A stretch of 7,264 nt of DNA, from NCBI GenBank assembly GCA_902795675.1, contig CADBLZ010000047.1:1-7264 (forward strand), in the 5' to 3' direction. The translations under genes and the position numbers were made by a program. The notes under the pieces were generated by a model. It was not told where the DNA came from. It saw nothing but the letters and a program-made list of their open reading frames with translations, and made no database searches. The DNA is from an uncultured Erysipelotrichaceae bacterium (GTDB lineage: Bacteria > Bacillota_I > Bacilli_A > RF39 > UBA660). Shown here in pieces: positions 6,070-7,264 of the stretch (within the stretch, counting starts at the first letter, position 1; every line of letters starts with the position of its first letter).

Positions 6070-6082
6070 CTTTAATAAAAAT

Positions 6083-6107
6083 AAAAAGGAACATTAAGTT
6101 CCTTTTT
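6083..6107 (-). terminator. Intrinsic terminator of the repeat-protein gene
   Basis: A perfect 10-bp inverted repeat (6083-6092 with 6098-6107) around a 5-base loop starts within the TAA stop of the upstream gene. On the minus strand the second arm ends in five T and is followed by ATTTTTATT, a good U-rich tail. It separates the repeat-protein gene from the operon promoter, so the operon is an independent transcription unit. Confidence 0.85.
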
Positions 6108-7264
6108 AACTCTTTCTATAAACTTTCAAAGTCCATGGTCTCGCTTTTCTAGGATTTCCTTCTGAGCCATCACCTGTCCAACTCTTATTTTGAACAATTA
6201 GATATGTATCTTTTTGAACAACAAAGAATTGTGCTAAATCATCTTCATCTGCAGTTTCATTATTTTGTTTAACCGGATCGAAAGCTATAAGAACACCAGG
6301 AATATTATTCCATTTTACAACATTTTTTCCTTGATAAGTATCAACACCCATACCGGCAGAATGATCTTTACCTAAACAATATCCGGTATCTGAATCCTTG
6401 TTGTCATACTGATTACACATCTTGCTAGCACCATTAACAGTTAAATCATATAAATATTTTTCATAACTCTTTTTACTAGAATTTTTAAATTCTGTTCTAG
6501 CCCAATAAGCATCAAAACTATTTCTTGTTTTTACTGTAGTTTCAGGACCCTTAGCTTCGTAAATCATAAATCCACTAATCCAAGTACTACCACTATCTTT
6601 TTTAAGTTTGGCGTTAACAACAATTATATCGCCCTTCTTAACTTGGAAGACTTTACTCCACATCATACCCATATATGTACCTGAAGGTTCACCTCTATCA
6701 TTCTTAGTATGCGTATCAACTACTTGGTAAGATCCAAGAGCTTTATAACCATCATTGTATCCAGCCTTATATCCATTATTATAAGGAGTAGTAGTATCGC
6801 AAGTTGGACATGTTCCACAACTTGCTTTACCAGCAGTTACACCAGAACTATATGCGTCACCTAAATTACAATGACCAGAACCATTATAATAACCAGCTGC
6901 AATAGTTACATTACTAGTACCAGAATAATTCTTGCCACGTTGATTTGGCATTGTACCAGTTAAACCTGAACCAGTCGAATTAGTAAATGTCCATCCAGAT
7001 AATACTTGACCAGCACCAGCATTTCCAACTCTAGCAGAAGCAGCACCTGAAACTTTACCATCTGCCAAACCTTGAATATAACTCTTACTATTTTTATTTA
7101 CTCTATTATCAGCATCAGATACACCTTTACTATATCCTGCATTATAACCTGAATTATAACCGGCATTATATCCAGCGGTATAACCTGCTTGATAGTTTTT
7201 AGAATCTGGATTAGCTCTATCATCAGCATCTTTCATACCTTGTTCATAACCTGCTTGATAGTTA
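6106..7264 (-). CDS. Repetitive surface or phage-tail-like protein, C-terminal part (runs off right edge)
   Basis: The reading frame stays open to the right edge, continuing upstream of Met (7236) as N-Y-Q-A-G-Y-E-Q-G, so that Met is internal and the true start is outside the window. At least 385 residues are visible (numbered here from Met 7236). They comprise tandem G-Y-x-x repeats with spacers of the type D-A-D-D-R-A-N-P; a glycine-rich module at about 75-120 (V-L-S-G-W-T-F, then G-L-T-G-T-M-P-N and A-A-G-Y-Y-N-G-S-G) resembling repeats known from phage tail and tail-fibre-associated proteins; a C-G-T-C-P-T-C cluster at 140-146; a second short G-Y repeat; and a C-terminal domain of about 200 residues, rich in beta strands by eye, that I do not recognise. 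G+C is higher than in the operon (23 of 60 at 6841-6900, against 13 of 60 at 5641-5700). An extracellular or virion location is inferred. No enzyme function can be assigned. Confidence 0.7.
   Translation of the reverse strand, partial: NYQAGYEQGMKDADDRANPDSKNYQAGYTAGYNAGYNSGYNAGYSKGVSDADNRVNKNSKSYIQGLADGKVSGAASARVGNAGAGQVLSGWTFTNSTGSGLTGTMPNQRGKNYSGTSNVTIAAGYYNGSGHCNLGDAYSSGVTAGKASCGTCPTCDTTTPYNNGYKAGYNDGYKALGSYQVVDTHTKNDRGEPSGTYMGMMWSKVFQVKKGDIIVVNAKLKKDSGSTWISGFMIYEAKGPETTVKTRNSFDAYWARTEFKNSSKKSYEKYLYDLTVNGASKMCNQYDNKDSDTGYCLGKDHSAGMGVDTYQGKNVVKWNNIPGVLIAFDPVKQNNETADEDDLAQFFVVQKDTYLIVQNKSWTGDGSEGNPRKARPWTLKVYRKS
6745..6783 (-). repeat. Second short G-Y repeat in the same protein
   Basis: It encodes Y-N-N-G-Y-K-A-G-Y-N-D-G-Y, the same four-residue periodicity as the array near the right edge, about 340 bases away in the same frame. 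It lies directly after the C-x-x-C-x-x-C cluster and before the unrecognised C-terminal domain, so the G-Y units look like linkers between modules. Confidence 0.75.
7123..7263 (-). repeat. Tandem G-Y-x-x coding repeats with D-A-D-x-R spacer
   Basis: On the minus strand this stretch encodes N-Y-Q-A-G-Y-E-Q-G, a spacer with D-A-D-D-R-A-N-P-D-S-K, then N-Y-Q-A-G-Y followed by further four-residue units (12 bases each: TAGY, NAGY, NSGY, NAGY, SKG). A second spacer copy (D-A-D-N-R-V-N-K-N-S-K) follows downstream at about 7116-7084. N-Y-Q-A-G-Y occurs twice, so the array has both a 4-residue period and a larger unit of about 38 residues. It continues past the window edge. Confidence 0.85.

Noticed and set aside
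6106..7236. Met at 7236 as the start of the repeat protein
   Set aside because: The frame continues upstream with the same repeat sequence (N-Y-Q-A-G-Y-E-Q-G), and no ribosome binding site role is likely there. The gene is truncated by the window.
7084..7264. CRISPR array
   Set aside because: The repeats are 12-base in-frame coding units in an open frame, without constant-length unique spacers.

Overview
The window comes from a very AT-rich, Gram-positive-type (Firmicutes-lineage) bacterium, probably a gut Bacilli or Erysipelotrichales/RF39-like organism. This placement rests on base composition, strong AGGAGG/AGGTGAT ribosome binding sites and gene content, not on a marker gene. The standard bacterial code fits: acpS ends at TGA where the family normally ends, and tryptophan is encoded by TGG, so this is not a code-4 mollicute.

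Layout from left to right: (1) the N-terminal fragment of a probable diacylglycerol/lipid kinase on the minus strand, running off the left edge; (2) acpS (holo-ACP synthase) on the plus strand, divergent from the kinase; (3) a tight five-gene minus-strand operon at 6012-564, transcribed leftward and convergent with acpS, whose last gene overlaps the acpS 3' end; (4) the 3' part of a large repetitive, probably surface or phage-tail-like protein on the minus strand, ending in a terminator just upstream of the operon promoter and running off the right edge.

The operon order is: DltA-like amino acid adenylating enzyme, fold-III PLP-dependent decarboxylase, stand-alone carrier protein, MBOAT acyltransferase, and membrane-anchored SGNH (DltD-like) transferase. 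Four of these are the parts of the D-alanylation (Dlt) pathway: activate an amino acid, load it on a carrier, pass it across the membrane with an MBOAT, and place it on an envelope polymer with an SGNH enzyme. acpS next door supplies the enzyme type needed to convert the carrier to its holo form. The MBOAT ends in P-I-Y-A-D-F, matching the C-terminal 'acyl shuttle' tyrosine motif, which explains why no separate dltX is present.

The unusual part is the decarboxylase, which has no role in classical D-alanylation. Its motifs (SGTQ, ESGR, DGGINH, SLCTIND) look more like BtrK, the butirosin enzyme that decarboxylates glutamate while it is bound to a carrier protein, than like diaminopimelate decarboxylase. 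The adenylating enzyme also has Ser where DltA has its D-Ala-selecting Cys, and the carrier has N-S-L in place of D-S-L. The main hypothesis is that this is an envelope aminoacylation system that delivers something other than D-alanine, possibly a decarboxylated amino acyl group such as a GABA- or beta-alanine-type cargo. This is inference and untested.
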